Assembly (NCBI RefSeq): GCF_900109605.1
Contig: NZ_FOAM01000012.1
Location: 1-64,000 of the forward strand
Direction: 5' to 3'
Source of the DNA: Xaviernesmea oryzae
GTDB taxonomy: Bacteria > Pseudomonadota > Alphaproteobacteria > Rhizobiales > Rhizobiaceae
DNA length: 64,000 bases
Below are positions 19,850 to 28,526 of this stretch, piece by piece. Positions within the stretch are counted from its first letter, which is position 1. Every line of letters starts with the position of its first letter. Under the pieces are notes generated by a model. It was not told where the DNA came from and searched no databases. It worked only from the letters and a program-made list of their open reading frames with translations. The position numbers were made by a program, and so were the translations under genes.

Positions 19850-20848
19850 GTGGACGTGACCGCAATCGCAAGACCAGGCGCCGAGCCGGTGGATCTCTCG
19901 CTGGTCGTGCCGCTGTTCAACGAGGAAGAAAGCGTCGGTCCTTTGATCGACCGGATCGTGGTGGGCATGGCAGCCTATGCCGGGCGCTGGAACCTGGTTC
20001 TCGTGGATGACGGCAGCACCGACGCAACCATCCTCAGGGCCCGCACCGCCATCGCCCGCCCCGATATCGAGGCCGTGATCGTCGAGCTCCAGCGCAATTT
20101 CGGCCAGACGGCCGCCATGCAGGCGGGCATCGATCAGGCCGATGGCCGGCTGATCGCCACGCTCGACGGAGACCTGCAGAACGACCCGGCCGACATTCCG
20201 CGCATGGCGGCCGAGCTGGAAGCCCGCGACCTCGACCTCCTCGTCGGCTGGCGCAAGAATCGCAAGGACGGCCTGTTCCTGCGCAAGGTGCCCTCCTGGT
20301 GCGCCAACAAGCTGATCGGCCGCATCACCGGCGTGAAACTGCATGATTATGGCTGCAGCCTGAAGCTCTACCGCAGCGCCGTCATCAAGCAGGTAAAGCT
20401 TTTGGGCGAGATGCACCGCTTCATCCCCGCCTGGGTCGCGGCCGTGGTGCCGAGCTCGCGCATCGGCGAAATGGCCGTCAACCATTCCGCCCGCGCCTAT
20501 GGCACGTCGAAATACGGGATTTCGCGCACCTTCCGGGTGATCCTCGATCTGCTCTCGGTGCTGTTCTTCATGCGCTATCGCGCCCGACCCGGCCATTTCT
20601 TCGGCTCGCTCGGCCTGGGGATCGGCGCGATCAGCATGCTGATCCTGACCTTCCTCGCCGTTCAGAAGTTCATTTTCGGTCAAGATATTGGCACGCGTCC
20701 GCTTCTGATCATCGGCGTCATGCTGTTTCTCTCATCGGTGCAGCTGATCACCACGGGCATTCTCTCCGAGATGATCGCCCGCACCTATTTCCAGAACAAG
20801 GAGACCGGCAGCTACACCGTGCGCCAGGTCTTCCGGCAAGCGGATTGA
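19850..20848 (+). CDS. Glycosyltransferase family 2, polyprenyl-phosphate sugar synthase type
   Basis: A 332-residue enzyme like ArnC/GtrB/DPM1 proteins, which move a sugar from a nucleotide to a polyprenyl phosphate on the inner face of the membrane. Motifs are SLVVPLFNEEESVGPLI, VLVDDGSTDAT, LQRNFGQTAAMQAGIDQADG, and the metal-binding LDGDLQNDPADIPRM. A typical GTSKYGISRTFRVILDLLSV block and two C-terminal transmembrane helices follow. Translation starts at a GTG (19850), with a possible GTG at 19856. The next gene is a GT39 membrane transferase that would use the lipid-linked sugar. In rhizobia similar pairs decorate lipid A or core with galacturonic acid, but the sugar here is unknown. 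Confidence 0.85.
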   Translation: MDVTAIARPGAEPVDLSLVVPLFNEEESVGPLIDRIVVGMAAYAGRWNLVLVDDGSTDATILRARTAIARPDIEAVIVELQRNFGQTAAMQAGIDQADGRLIATLDGDLQNDPADIPRMAAELEARDLDLLVGWRKNRKDGLFLRKVPSWCANKLIGRITGVKLHDYGCSLKLYRSAVIKQVKLLGEMHRFIPAWVAAVVPSSRIGEMAVNHSARAYGTSKYGISRTFRVILDLLSVLFFMRYRARPGHFFGSLGLGIGAISMLILTFLAVQKFIFGQDIGTRPLLIIGVMLFLSSVQLITTGILSEMIARTYFQNKETGSYTVRQVFRQAD

Positions 20849-20852
20849 TGGC

Positions 20853-22361
20853 ATGATGGCGCGTCTCATCGAGGCGCTGGAGCGCCGACCGGGGCGGATC
20901 GTCGCGCTGATCGGCGCCTATCTGCTTGTCAACATGGCCGTGCGCCTGGCGCTGCCGGCCTCGCTGGAAATGGACGAGGCGCAACAGGCGCTGCTGACCC
21001 AATGGCTTTCGGCCGGCTATGACAGCCAGCCGCCGCTCTATAATTGGGTGCAATATGGCGTCAGCCTTGTCGCCGGCCTGACTCTGTCATCCATCGCAGC
21101 GGTGAAAGCAGGCTTTCTGCTGAGCCTTTATGGCTTCTATTTCCTGCTGGCGCGCGAGAGCCTCAAAGACCGCGCGCTCACCCTTCTCACGCCGCTCGGG
21201 CTGTTGACCATCCCGCATATCGCCTGGGAATCGCAGCGCGATCTGACCCACTCCGTCGCGCTCAGCGCCGCCGCCGTGCTGTTTCTCTGGGCCTGCGTGC
21301 GGACGCTTGGACGGCCAAGCCTCGTCAGCTTCGTTCTGATCGGCGTTGCGACCGGGCTGGGCATGCTGTCGAAGTATAATTTCGTGCTGCTGCCCTTCTC
21401 CTTCGCGGTGGCGCTTCTCAGCCTCAAGGACCTGCGCGGGCGGCTGTTCGATCCCCGCATTCTGGTGTCGGCGGCCGTCGCACTGCTGGTCTTTCTGCCC
21501 CATGGGCTGTGGCTCTGGCAAAATGCCGGAATTGCCGCGCGGGAAACCCTGGGGAAGCTGGAGGATGACGGCGCGCCGGTCAGCATTCTGGCCGATCTGG
21601 CAGGCGGCGTCCTATCGCTCGGCGGCGCGGCGCTCGGCTTTTGCGCCTTGACCGTCGTGCTCTTCGCTTTGGTGCTCGGCCGGCGGGACCTTGTCCGCAC
21701 CACGAAGGCCAGCGCGCCGCTGGCAAAACTGTTCGAGCGGATGATGCTGGTTTTCCTGCTCATCCTGTTGATGACGACGCTTATCACCGATGCGGACAGC
21801 TTCAAGGAGCGCTGGCTCTCGCCGGTCCTGATCGTCCTGCCGCTCTATCTCTGCCTGAAGGCGGAAGCGGCAGGCGTTAACGGGCGCCGCCTGCTCGCAC
21901 GCTTCCTGCCGATCATCGGCGTCATCGTCGTGCTCGTGCCGGCCATCCTGTTCCTGCGCGTGAGCCTGGCCGGCTGGACCGGCAAATACAACAAGCAGAA
22001 CGTTCCCTATCCGACGCTCTCGCGGATGCTGGCCGAGGCCGTTCCGCAGGCGCCGGACACGGTGATCATCGGCAGCGACCGGCAGCTAGCCGGCAATCTG
22101 CGCTTCAGTTTCCAGCGGGCCGACGTGATCACGCTGGATTACGAAGCCTTCGAGCAGGCCGCGCTCGATGATCCGAACCGGCCGTTGCTCTTCGTCTGGC
22201 GAGGCGACAAGCCGATGACCAAGTCGCTGAGGCAGGTGCTTGAAAGCCATCAGCACGACCGCCAGCCGACCACGCAGGCCGGCATCATCTCGCTCAACTA
22301 TCTCTATGGCCGCCCGAGCGACCGGGTGACCTTCAGCTACCAGCTCTTCGCCCGGCCCTGA
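20853..22361 (+). CDS. Glycosyltransferase family 39 (ArnT/PMT-like) membrane protein
   Basis: A 502-residue protein with about ten or eleven transmembrane helices and the GT39 layout. After the first helix comes the acidic periplasmic motif LEMDEAQQALLTQWLSAGYDSQPPLYNWVQYG, which holds the catalytic Asp/Glu region and the QPPLYNW signature. A second conserved block is GMLSKYNFVLLPFSFA. A periplasmic C-terminal domain follows from about residue 380. It should transfer a sugar from a polyprenyl-phosphate donor, supplied by the GT2 enzyme encoded 5 bases upstream, to a lipid or glycan in the periplasm. The acceptor is not evident. Confidence 0.85.
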   Translation: MMARLIEALERRPGRIVALIGAYLLVNMAVRLALPASLEMDEAQQALLTQWLSAGYDSQPPLYNWVQYGVSLVAGLTLSSIAAVKAGFLLSLYGFYFLLARESLKDRALTLLTPLGLLTIPHIAWESQRDLTHSVALSAAAVLFLWACVRTLGRPSLVSFVLIGVATGLGMLSKYNFVLLPFSFAVALLSLKDLRGRLFDPRILVSAAVALLVFLPHGLWLWQNAGIAARETLGKLEDDGAPVSILADLAGGVLSLGGAALGFCALTVVLFALVLGRRDLVRTTKASAPLAKLFERMMLVFLLILLMTTLITDADSFKERWLSPVLIVLPLYLCLKAEAAGVNGRRLLARFLPIIGVIVVLVPAILFLRVSLAGWTGKYNKQNVPYPTLSRMLAEAVPQAPDTVIIGSDRQLAGNLRFSFQRADVITLDYEAFEQAALDDPNRPLLFVWRGDKPMTKSLRQVLESHQHDRQPTTQAGIISLNYLYGRPSDRVTFSYQLFARP

Positions 22362-22385
22362 GACCGGGCGCGCCGACCGACGTCC

Positions 22386-23048
22386 TCAAAGAGCCGCGAA
22401 GCTTTCGGCCGGATGCGAGCCCTGAATGACGATCACCTGTCCGCCGACCTTGGCGCGCTCATAGAGATCGATCACGTCGTGATTGAGCATGCGCACGCAA
22501 CCCGACGACATGGCCTGGCCGATCGACCAGGGCTGGTTGGTGCCGTGGATGCGGAACATCGTGTCGTTGCCGCCCCGGTAGAGGTACATGGCGCGCGCGC
22601 CGAGCGGATTGTTGAGCCCGCCGGGCACGCCCCGGGCATAGCGCAGGTTCTTGTGCGGATCGCGGCGGATCATGTTCGGCGTCGGCGTCCAAGAGGGCCA
22701 TTCCGCCTTGCGGCCGATATAGGCATTGCCCGAGAGCGCATAGCCGGCACGGCCGACGCCGATGCCGTAGCGCATCGCTCTGCCATCACCAAGAACGTAG
22801 TAGAGCCGGCGCGCGCCCGTATCCACCACGATCGTACCAGCCTTGTAAGGCGCGGGATAGGCAACTTCCTGCCGTCGCAGCTCCGGCGCCAGCTTATCCA
22901 GCGGCATGGCCGGCAAGGGAAACTTCTCGTCTGCGATCGGGCCGTAATTCTGAGCGGAAGCCTGGATGAACGGGCTGGGCGTGGTCTGGCTGCAGCCGGC
23001 CAAAAGACCGGCTGCGCCGAGAAGAAATCCACGGCGGGAAAAGGACAT
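22386..23048 (-). CDS. L,D-transpeptidase (YkuD) lipoprotein
   Basis: A 220-residue periplasmic enzyme of the YkuD family, which makes 3-3 peptidoglycan cross-links or attaches proteins to peptidoglycan. The N-terminus has a twin-arginine-like start (SRRGFLLG) and a lipobox LAGC at residues 16-19, so it is probably a lipoprotein. The catalytic domain shows IVVDTGARRLYYVLG, FRIHGTNQPWSIGQAMSSGCVRM with the active Cys184, and DVIDLYERAKVG. Rhizobia rely heavily on L,D-transpeptidases for polar growth. It is convergent with the GT39 gene and stands as a single gene. Confidence 0.92.
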   Translation of the reverse strand: MSFSRRGFLLGAAGLLAGCSQTTPSPFIQASAQNYGPIADEKFPLPAMPLDKLAPELRRQEVAYPAPYKAGTIVVDTGARRLYYVLGDGRAMRYGIGVGRAGYALSGNAYIGRKAEWPSWTPTPNMIRRDPHKNLRYARGVPGGLNNPLGARAMYLYRGGNDTMFRIHGTNQPWSIGQAMSSGCVRMLNHDVIDLYERAKVGGQVIVIQGSHPAESFAAL

Positions 23049-23212
23049 GTCAGGGCCTCAAATCAGGTGATTCTATGGCCAGGAGCATGCGGAATTTATG
23101 GTTAACAAGGGGTAAAGGAGGGTGCGGGGCGCTTAGTCTTTGTTAACAGTCCAGGACGTCGCGGCTCTGTCAGAACCCGCAACGCCGATGCTCGAAAGCC
23201 CTCTTCCGCCCC

Positions 23213-24874
23213 TCACATATTCGGATAGACCGGCCCCTCGCCGCCCTGGGGCGGCACCCAGGTGATGTTGCCGTTCGGGTCCTTGATGTCGCAGGTCTTG
23301 CAGTGAACGCAGTTCTGCGCGTTGATGACGAAGGCGGGTTCGCCGTCCTTTTCCACCCATTCATAGACCCCGGCAGGACAGTAGCGCGCGGACGGGCCGG
23401 CATAGACATCGTGCTCGGAGCGCTTCTGCAGGTCCATGTCCTTCACCTTCAGATGAACCGGCTGGTCCTCCTCATGATTGGTGTTGGACAGGAAGACCGA
23501 GGAGAGCCGGTCGAAGGTCAGGACGCCATCGGGCTTGGGATAGGCGATCTTCTGGTGTTTGGCGGCCGGCTCCAGCGATTGCGCGTCGGTCTTGCCATGC
23601 TTCAGCGTCCCGAAAAAGGAGAAGCCGAAGAGCTGGTTGGTCCACATATCGAGCCCGCCCAGCGCCACGCCGGCGACCGTGCCGAAGCGCGACCAGAGCG
23701 GCTTGACGTTGCGCACGCGCTTGAGATCGGTGCCGATCGCGCCCTGGCGCCAGTCGCTTTCGAGTTCGACGATCTCGTCATGGGCGCGCCCCGCTGCAAT
23801 CGCCGCCGCCACCCGGTCGGCGGTCAGGATGCCCGAAAGCACCGCATTGTGGCTGCCCTTGATGCGCGGCACATTGACGAAGCCGGCGGAGCAGCCGATC
23901 AGCGCGCCGCCGGGGAAGCTCACTTTCGGCACCGACTGCCAGCCGCCCTCGGTAATCGCGCGCGCGCCATAAGAGAGCCGCTTGCCGCCCTCGAACGTGG
24001 CGCGGATCGCCGGATGCGTCTTGAACCGCTGGAATTCTTCAAAGGGCGAGAGATAGGGGTTCTTGTAGTTCAGGTGGACGACGAAGCCGACGGCGACCAG
24101 ATTGTCTTCCAGATGATAGAGGAACGAGCCGCCGCCGGTGGAAAGATCGAGCGGCCAGCCGAAGGAATGCTGCACGAGGCCCTGTTTGTGGTTCTCGGGC
24201 CTGATCTGCCAGAGCTCCTTGATGCCGATGCCGAATTTCTGGGGCTCACGATCCTTCTGCAGGTCGTAGCGGGCGATCAGCTGCTTGGCGAGCGAGCCGC
24301 GCACGCCCTCGCCGATCAGCATATATTTGCCGAGGAGCGCCATACCGCGCGCATAGTTCGGGCCAGGCTCGCCATTCTTCTCGATGCCCATATCGCCGGT
24401 GGCAACGCCGATGACGGCGCCGGCCTCGTCATAGAGCACCTCGGCCGCGGCAAAGCCCGGATAGATTTCCACGCCCAGCGCCTCGGCCTTCTCCGCCAGC
24501 CAGCGACAGACGAGGCCGAGCGAGACGATGAAATTGCCGTGGTTGCTCATCAGCTTCGGCATCAGCGCATTGGGCAGGCGCACCGAGCCGGCCGGGCCGA
24601 GCACGAGGAAATGATCGTCGGTCACCTCAGTCTTGAAGGGGTGGCCCTCTTCTTCCCGCCAGCCGGGCAGCAGCTTGTCGATGCCGGAGGGATCGACTAC
24701 CGCGCCGGAGAGAATATGCGCGCCGACCTCCGCGCCCTTTTCGAGCACGACCACGGAAAGATCCGGATTGACCTGCTTCAGGCGGATGGCCGCCGACAGC
24801 CCGGCCGGCCCGGCCCCGACGATCACGACGTCGAACTCCATCGACTCGCGTTCGGGCAGATCCATGTCGCTCAT
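23213..24874 (-). CDS. Electron transfer flavoprotein-ubiquinone oxidoreductase
   Basis: A 553-residue inner-membrane flavoprotein that passes electrons from ETF (fatty-acid, branched-chain amino-acid and dimethylglycine oxidation) to ubiquinone. FAD binding is at the N-terminus (FDVVIVGAGPAGLSAAIRLK). The middle holds PGGALIGCSAGFVNVPRIKGSHNA. The C-terminal 4Fe-4S domain has YCPAGVYEW and NCVHCKTCDIKDP with the cluster Cys residues. I start at MSDMDLPERESMEFD (24874), which has GAGAAAGA upstream and matches homologues. The divergent neighbour is an Hsp70-like gene. The 510-base gap upstream carries a candidate operator (25142-25163). Confidence 0.94.
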   Translation of the reverse strand: MSDMDLPERESMEFDVVIVGAGPAGLSAAIRLKQVNPDLSVVVLEKGAEVGAHILSGAVVDPSGIDKLLPGWREEEGHPFKTEVTDDHFLVLGPAGSVRLPNALMPKLMSNHGNFIVSLGLVCRWLAEKAEALGVEIYPGFAAAEVLYDEAGAVIGVATGDMGIEKNGEPGPNYARGMALLGKYMLIGEGVRGSLAKQLIARYDLQKDREPQKFGIGIKELWQIRPENHKQGLVQHSFGWPLDLSTGGGSFLYHLEDNLVAVGFVVHLNYKNPYLSPFEEFQRFKTHPAIRATFEGGKRLSYGARAITEGGWQSVPKVSFPGGALIGCSAGFVNVPRIKGSHNAVLSGILTADRVAAAIAAGRAHDEIVELESDWRQGAIGTDLKRVRNVKPLWSRFGTVAGVALGGLDMWTNQLFGFSFFGTLKHGKTDAQSLEPAAKHQKIAYPKPDGVLTFDRLSSVFLSNTNHEEDQPVHLKVKDMDLQKRSEHDVYAGPSARYCPAGVYEWVEKDGEPAFVINAQNCVHCKTCDIKDPNGNITWVPPQGGEGPVYPNM

Positions 24875-25385
24875 TCTTTCTCGCTCCGCTCGGGCTTGAT
24901 CCTTCAAAAGCGGCATCGTTCCGAAACGGCGCGATACGCTTCAAATCCTCGATCCGGGCCTGTCATCGTGGCGACGGCACGGCATTTTTCTCATGCACCG
25001 CCTGAGACGGCGGAGAGGTTGCGGCTGTTGACCGTCAACCTCAGGAAATTCAAGTCTTCCTTGTCAAAACATGGCCGGCTTGTCGAGCCAAGTTGCGACA
25101 GGCTCTGGCTCATTCCTCCCATGCTGGGGCAAGACGCTATATGACGTTTACGTTCACGTCAAATATCGGGTCGTATTTGTCTTCTGCCGGCGGGGCTTCG
25201 GCTTCGAAAGACGATGCATGCCGCAAGGGCCGATTGCGCCTTGCCATCCGTCCCGGGCTATGGCACTAGGCCGCCCCTCGCAGTCCATATCAGAGACCCG
25301 CCTTTTCGAGCGGCTCCATCGCATCCGAAGCGTCCCTTCACGCATTTTCTTCGTTTCACACATCCATTTTCGTCAGGAGAAGTCT
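24875..25385. other. Divergent control region between ETF-QO and hsp70-like genes
   Basis: This 510-base region has no supported gene. It contains the triple ACGT element at 25142-25163 and must carry the promoters for both flanking genes. Confidence 0.5.
25142..25163. promoter_or_regulatory. Triple ACGT-box candidate operator (LiuR-like)
   Basis: Three ACGT cores lie exactly 6 bases apart (25144, 25150, 25156). The outer pair forms the inverted repeat TGACGT-N8-ACGTCA, and the right part reads TTTACGTTCACGTCAAA, close to the TTTACGT-NN-ACGTAAA type of site described for MerR-family LiuR regulators of branched-chain acid catabolism. On the minus strand TTGACG followed by TATAGC about 15 bases on could be the ETF-QO promoter, overlapped by this site. 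The ETF-QO gene is a logical LiuR target. Assignment of the regulator is inference; no liuR gene is in the window. Confidence 0.45.
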
Positions 25386-26687
25386 ATGGCACGCGCGCTC
25401 GGGCTCGATTTCGGCACGACCAACACCGTTCTCGCCCTTACAGATCCCGCCAGCGGGGCCAATGCCACCCGCTCGGTGAATTTCACCAGCAGCGCCGGCA
25501 CGGCCGACAGCATGCGTACCGCGCTCTCCTTCATGAAGGAAGCCGGCCTTGGCGCGCAGGCGCTGAAGGTGGAGGCGGGACAGGCGGCGATCGCCATGTT
25601 CATCGAAAATCCCGGCGAATGCCGCTTTCTGCAGTCGATCAAGACCTTCGCGGCCAGCGCCGCCTTTCAGGCCACCCAGGTCTTTGCCCGCCGCCAGAGC
25701 TTCGAGGATCTGATGGAGATCTTCCTGCGGCGGCTGAAAGCCTATGCCGGCGACGGCTGGCCGGGCGATCTCTCCAGTGTCGTCGTCGGCCGCCCGGTGC
25801 AGTTTGCCGGCTCCAATCCCGATGAGGACCTGGCTTTGAAGCGCTATCAAGCCGCGCTGGAACGCTCCGGCTTTCCCGATATCCATTATGTCTATGAGCC
25901 GGTCGCGGCCGCCTATTACTTCGCCCAGTCGTTGACGCAGGATGCCAATGTTCTGGTCGCGGATTTCGGCGGCGGCACGACGGACTATTCGCTGATCCGG
26001 TTCGAGCGTCAGGCCGGCCGTCTCAGCGCCACACCCGTCGGTCATTCCGGTGTCGGTGTCGCCGGCGATCATTTCGATTTCCGCCTGATCGACAATCTGG
26101 TCTCGCCCGTCATCGGCAAGGGCAGCCATTTCAAGAGCTTCGACAAGATCCTGGAAATCCCCGGCGGCTATTACGCCAATTTCGGCCGCTGGAACCAGCT
26201 GTCGATCTTCAAGACGACGCGCGAATTTGCCGATCTCCAGTCGCTGGTGCGCTCGGCCACCGAGCCGGAGAAACTCGAACTCTTCGTCGATCTGATCGAG
26301 CATGACGAAGGCTATCCGCTCTATCAGGCTGTGTCGGCCACCAAGATGGCGCTGTCAGCTGCGGACGAGGCCGAATTCAACTTTGCGCCTCTGGGAGCGG
26401 CCGGCCGAAAGACGGTGCGCCGTGCCGATTTCGAACGCTGGATCGCCCCCGATCTCGCCCGCATCGAGGCGGCGTTGGACGAGGTGCTGGACAAGACCAA
26501 CACGAAGGCCACCGAGGTTGACAAGGTGTTCCTCACCGGTGGCACGTCCTTCGTGCCCGCTGTGCGGCGGCTGTTCACCGACCGGTTCCCGGCCGATCGC
26601 GTCGAAAGCGGCGGCGAGCTTCTGTCCATCGCCCATGGCCTGGCCCTGATCGGCGACAGCGGCGAGGCCGCGCGCTGGGCGGCCTGA
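25386..26687 (+). CDS. Hsp70-family protein, YegD-like
   Basis: A 433-residue actin-fold ATPase of the Hsp70 superfamily without the usual substrate-binding domain, as in E. coli YegD (about 450 residues). Nucleotide motifs are LGLDFGTTNTVLAL at the start, YVYEPVAAAYYFAQ, VADFGGGTTDYSLIRF in the middle and KVFLTGGTSFVPAVRRLF near the end. AGGAGA lies 7 bases before the ATG at 25386; the longer upstream frame is not supported. No DnaJ or GrpE homologue is nearby. The function of YegD-type proteins is poorly known. Confidence 0.9.
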   Translation: MARALGLDFGTTNTVLALTDPASGANATRSVNFTSSAGTADSMRTALSFMKEAGLGAQALKVEAGQAAIAMFIENPGECRFLQSIKTFAASAAFQATQVFARRQSFEDLMEIFLRRLKAYAGDGWPGDLSSVVVGRPVQFAGSNPDEDLALKRYQAALERSGFPDIHYVYEPVAAAYYFAQSLTQDANVLVADFGGGTTDYSLIRFERQAGRLSATPVGHSGVGVAGDHFDFRLIDNLVSPVIGKGSHFKSFDKILEIPGGYYANFGRWNQLSIFKTTREFADLQSLVRSATEPEKLELFVDLIEHDEGYPLYQAVSATKMALSAADEAEFNFAPLGAAGRKTVRRADFERWIAPDLARIEAALDEVLDKTNTKATEVDKVFLTGGTSFVPAVRRLFTDRFPADRVESGGELLSIAHGLALIGDSGEAARWAA

Positions 26688-26868
26688 GACAGTCGAGACC
26701 ATCGCACCGATCGCGATTTTCGGTCTGATGTTCGAAAACCTGTCCGAAGCCGCCATCTTCGCCGTTCGACCTGGCTCGACCGTCGCGCAAGACGCCGCTG
26801 CACAGTTTTGCGCGGGCGGACCGCACTGCGGAGTCGCCTCGCCAAGCCAATTGCTTTAAGCTGGCGCC

Positions 26869-27774
26869 ATGATCCCCGCCGATAGCCTCGACCCCGCAGA
26901 GCTCGCCGCCCTCCTGCATTTCCATGCAGATGCGGGTGTCGAATGGCTGATTGCCGACGAGCCGGTCGACCGCTTCGCCGAATTTCTGGCGCAGCAGGAG
27001 GCCCGGCGCAGGGCAGCGCCGCCCGCGGCCTCCCAGACGAGAGAGATACAGGCTTCACGAGAGCTGCAGCCTGCGCACACACCCGCTCCGCAGGCACCGG
27101 CAACGCGCAAAAGCGCCCGTCCGGACAAGGCCGCCGCTCCGCAGCGCCCGCCGGCGGCCGTGGCCATACCCGATGAGCAGGCGGTGGCCGATGCGCGGGA
27201 TGCGGCGCGCCGGGCACAATCGCTTGCCGAACTGCGCGCCGCCATGGATCGATTTACCGGATGCAATCTGAAGAACAGCGCCCGCAGCCTTGTTTTCGTC
27301 GAGGGATCGCCGACGCGCGGCATTCTCATTCTCGGGCCCATGCCCAGCGGCGACGATGACCGCGACGGCCAGCCTTTTGCCGGTCGCAATGGCGCGATGC
27401 TTGACCGGATGCTGGCCGCAATCGGGCTCGACCGCGCCTCGGTGATGCTCGGCAATGTCATCGGCTGGCGCCCGCCGGGCAACCGCGTGCCATCCGCGCG
27501 CGAGACAGAGATCTGCCGCCCCTTCATCGAGCGTCAGGTGGAGCTGATCGCCCCGCGCCATTTGCTGGTGCTAGGCAATTTCACGGCCCGCTTCTTCTTC
27601 GGCGGCCAGGATACGATCCATCATCTGCGCGGCCAATGGCGCGACGTCACCATGGGCAGCCACCAGGTCCCCGCGCTGGCAACGCTGCATCCGCAGGATC
27701 TCTTCGCCGCGCCGGCCTGCAAGAAACTGGCCTGGGAGGATCTCCTGACCTTCCGCAAGGCCCTCGACGCGTGA
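26869..27774 (+). CDS. Family-4-type uracil-DNA glycosylase homologue, divergent motifs
   Basis: A 301-residue protein. Residues 1-125 are a low-complexity Ala/Pro/Gln-rich linker; the glycosylase domain follows. Motif A, usually GEAPG-x-x-ED, reads GPMPSGDDDRDGQPFAGRNG. LDRMLAAIGLDR and GNVIGWRPPGNRVPS match the family, and motif C reads ATLHPQDL with the conserved His. Only three Cys are present (132, 216, 284), while characterised family-4 enzymes use four for their 4Fe-4S cluster. It may therefore be an iron-sulfur-deficient or altered-specificity member. Rhizobia often carry a canonical and a divergent copy; this looks like the divergent one. Confidence 0.8.
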   Translation: MIPADSLDPAELAALLHFHADAGVEWLIADEPVDRFAEFLAQQEARRRAAPPAASQTREIQASRELQPAHTPAPQAPATRKSARPDKAAAPQRPPAAVAIPDEQAVADARDAARRAQSLAELRAAMDRFTGCNLKNSARSLVFVEGSPTRGILILGPMPSGDDDRDGQPFAGRNGAMLDRMLAAIGLDRASVMLGNVIGWRPPGNRVPSARETEICRPFIERQVELIAPRHLLVLGNFTARFFFGGQDTIHHLRGQWRDVTMGSHQVPALATLHPQDLFAAPACKKLAWEDLLTFRKALDA

Positions 27775-28011
27775 CGCCGCGGGGCGAATCGGCCCAAAAC
27801 CGCCATTGCAAACAAAGGCTTAAGGCGCAGGCGCACAATGAATCGATCGCGCTTGGCCTAAGCTGAGGCGGGTGGCGGCAATCCGCGTAAAGGAAACATG
27901 AAAAAAGCTATGCGAATTGCGCATAGCAGGCCTCGGTCCGGCGGCCTTGTTCAAATCCTGCTGCGCTGCAATATAGCGTCAACGGGAGGAATGGATACAA
28001 GGACTGGAACC

Positions 28012-28188
28012 ATGACCGCCCGTTTTCGCCCTGTTCACAGCGGCTTTGAGACGCTCCGCTTCGCCGGCGCCCCGCGCAATGGCGGCGCCCGTGGTTGCCC
28101 TTCGGCGGCCAGCGAACAGTTGACCGCGATCGCCTATGCGCGTTTTCCCCGCCCCAACCAGATCTTTTCCGACTTCGTTCAGCGCTGA
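28012..28188 (+). CDS. Possible small protein (58 aa), unrecognised
   Basis: A short frame beginning MTARFRPVHSGFETLRFAG, with AAGG about 9 bases upstream of its ATG. It has no membrane segment and no family I recognise. The region from 27775 to 28347 holds no other gene candidate. Coding status is uncertain. Confidence 0.22.
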   Translation: MTARFRPVHSGFETLRFAGAPRNGGARGCPSAASEQLTAIAYARFPRPNQIFSDFVQR

Positions 28189-28347
28189 CAGGCGATGGGA
28201 TGGCCTTTGAGCGAGGCCTGAAGGCCATTGCTTGGCGCATCGGGTGATGCAGACGCGCAAGATCTGCTCCTCGGACGCATCTGCCGCTTTTTGCTTCGGT
28301 CGGATGCGAGACGCGCAGGCACGGGAGGGGATAAAAGGACCATGACG

Positions 28348-28500
28348 ATGACCAGCAAGACGATGCACCATATCCGTCAGACCTTCCAGGTGATCGGCAC
28401 GGCCATTGGTGCTGCGGCCGAGTTTCAGCGCCTGTCGCAACGCCGCTCTATGGAAGAGCCCGGCGTAGAGCTGATCGCCGGCATCGGGCGGCTTGGCTGA
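28348..28500 (+). CDS. Small basic protein (50 aa), hypothetical
   Basis: A 50-residue frame starting [40 protein letters not shown] at 28333-28339 gives good spacing to the ATG at 28348; an ATG at 28342 would sit too close. The N-terminal amphipathic stretch followed by R-rich residues resembles the style of small rhizobial DUF1127-like or stress proteins, but no signature proves this. A hairpin plus T-run follows the stop immediately, which supports a real short transcript. Confidence 0.45.
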   Translation: MTSKTMHHIRQTFQVIGTAIGAAAEFQRLSQRRSMEEPGVELIAGIGRLG

Positions 28501-28502
28501 GA

Positions 28503-28526
28503 AACGGGCGGCAAGCCGTTCTTTTC
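28503..28526 (+). terminator. Hairpin and T-run after the 50-aa ORF
   Basis: AACGG (28503-28507) pairs with CCGTT (28516-28520), with an alternative inner stem CGGC-AA-GCCG, and CTTTTC follows directly. It begins 2 bases after the small gene's stop. Confidence 0.45.

Noticed and set aside
23303-25144. Very long open frames opposite confident genes (also 12689-14323, 14704-16338, 29330-31078 and 39879-42077)
   Set aside because: They mirror strongly biased codon use of the real gene on the other strand, have no domains, and are rich in Arg, Gly, His or Gln as antisense frames of GC-rich genes are.
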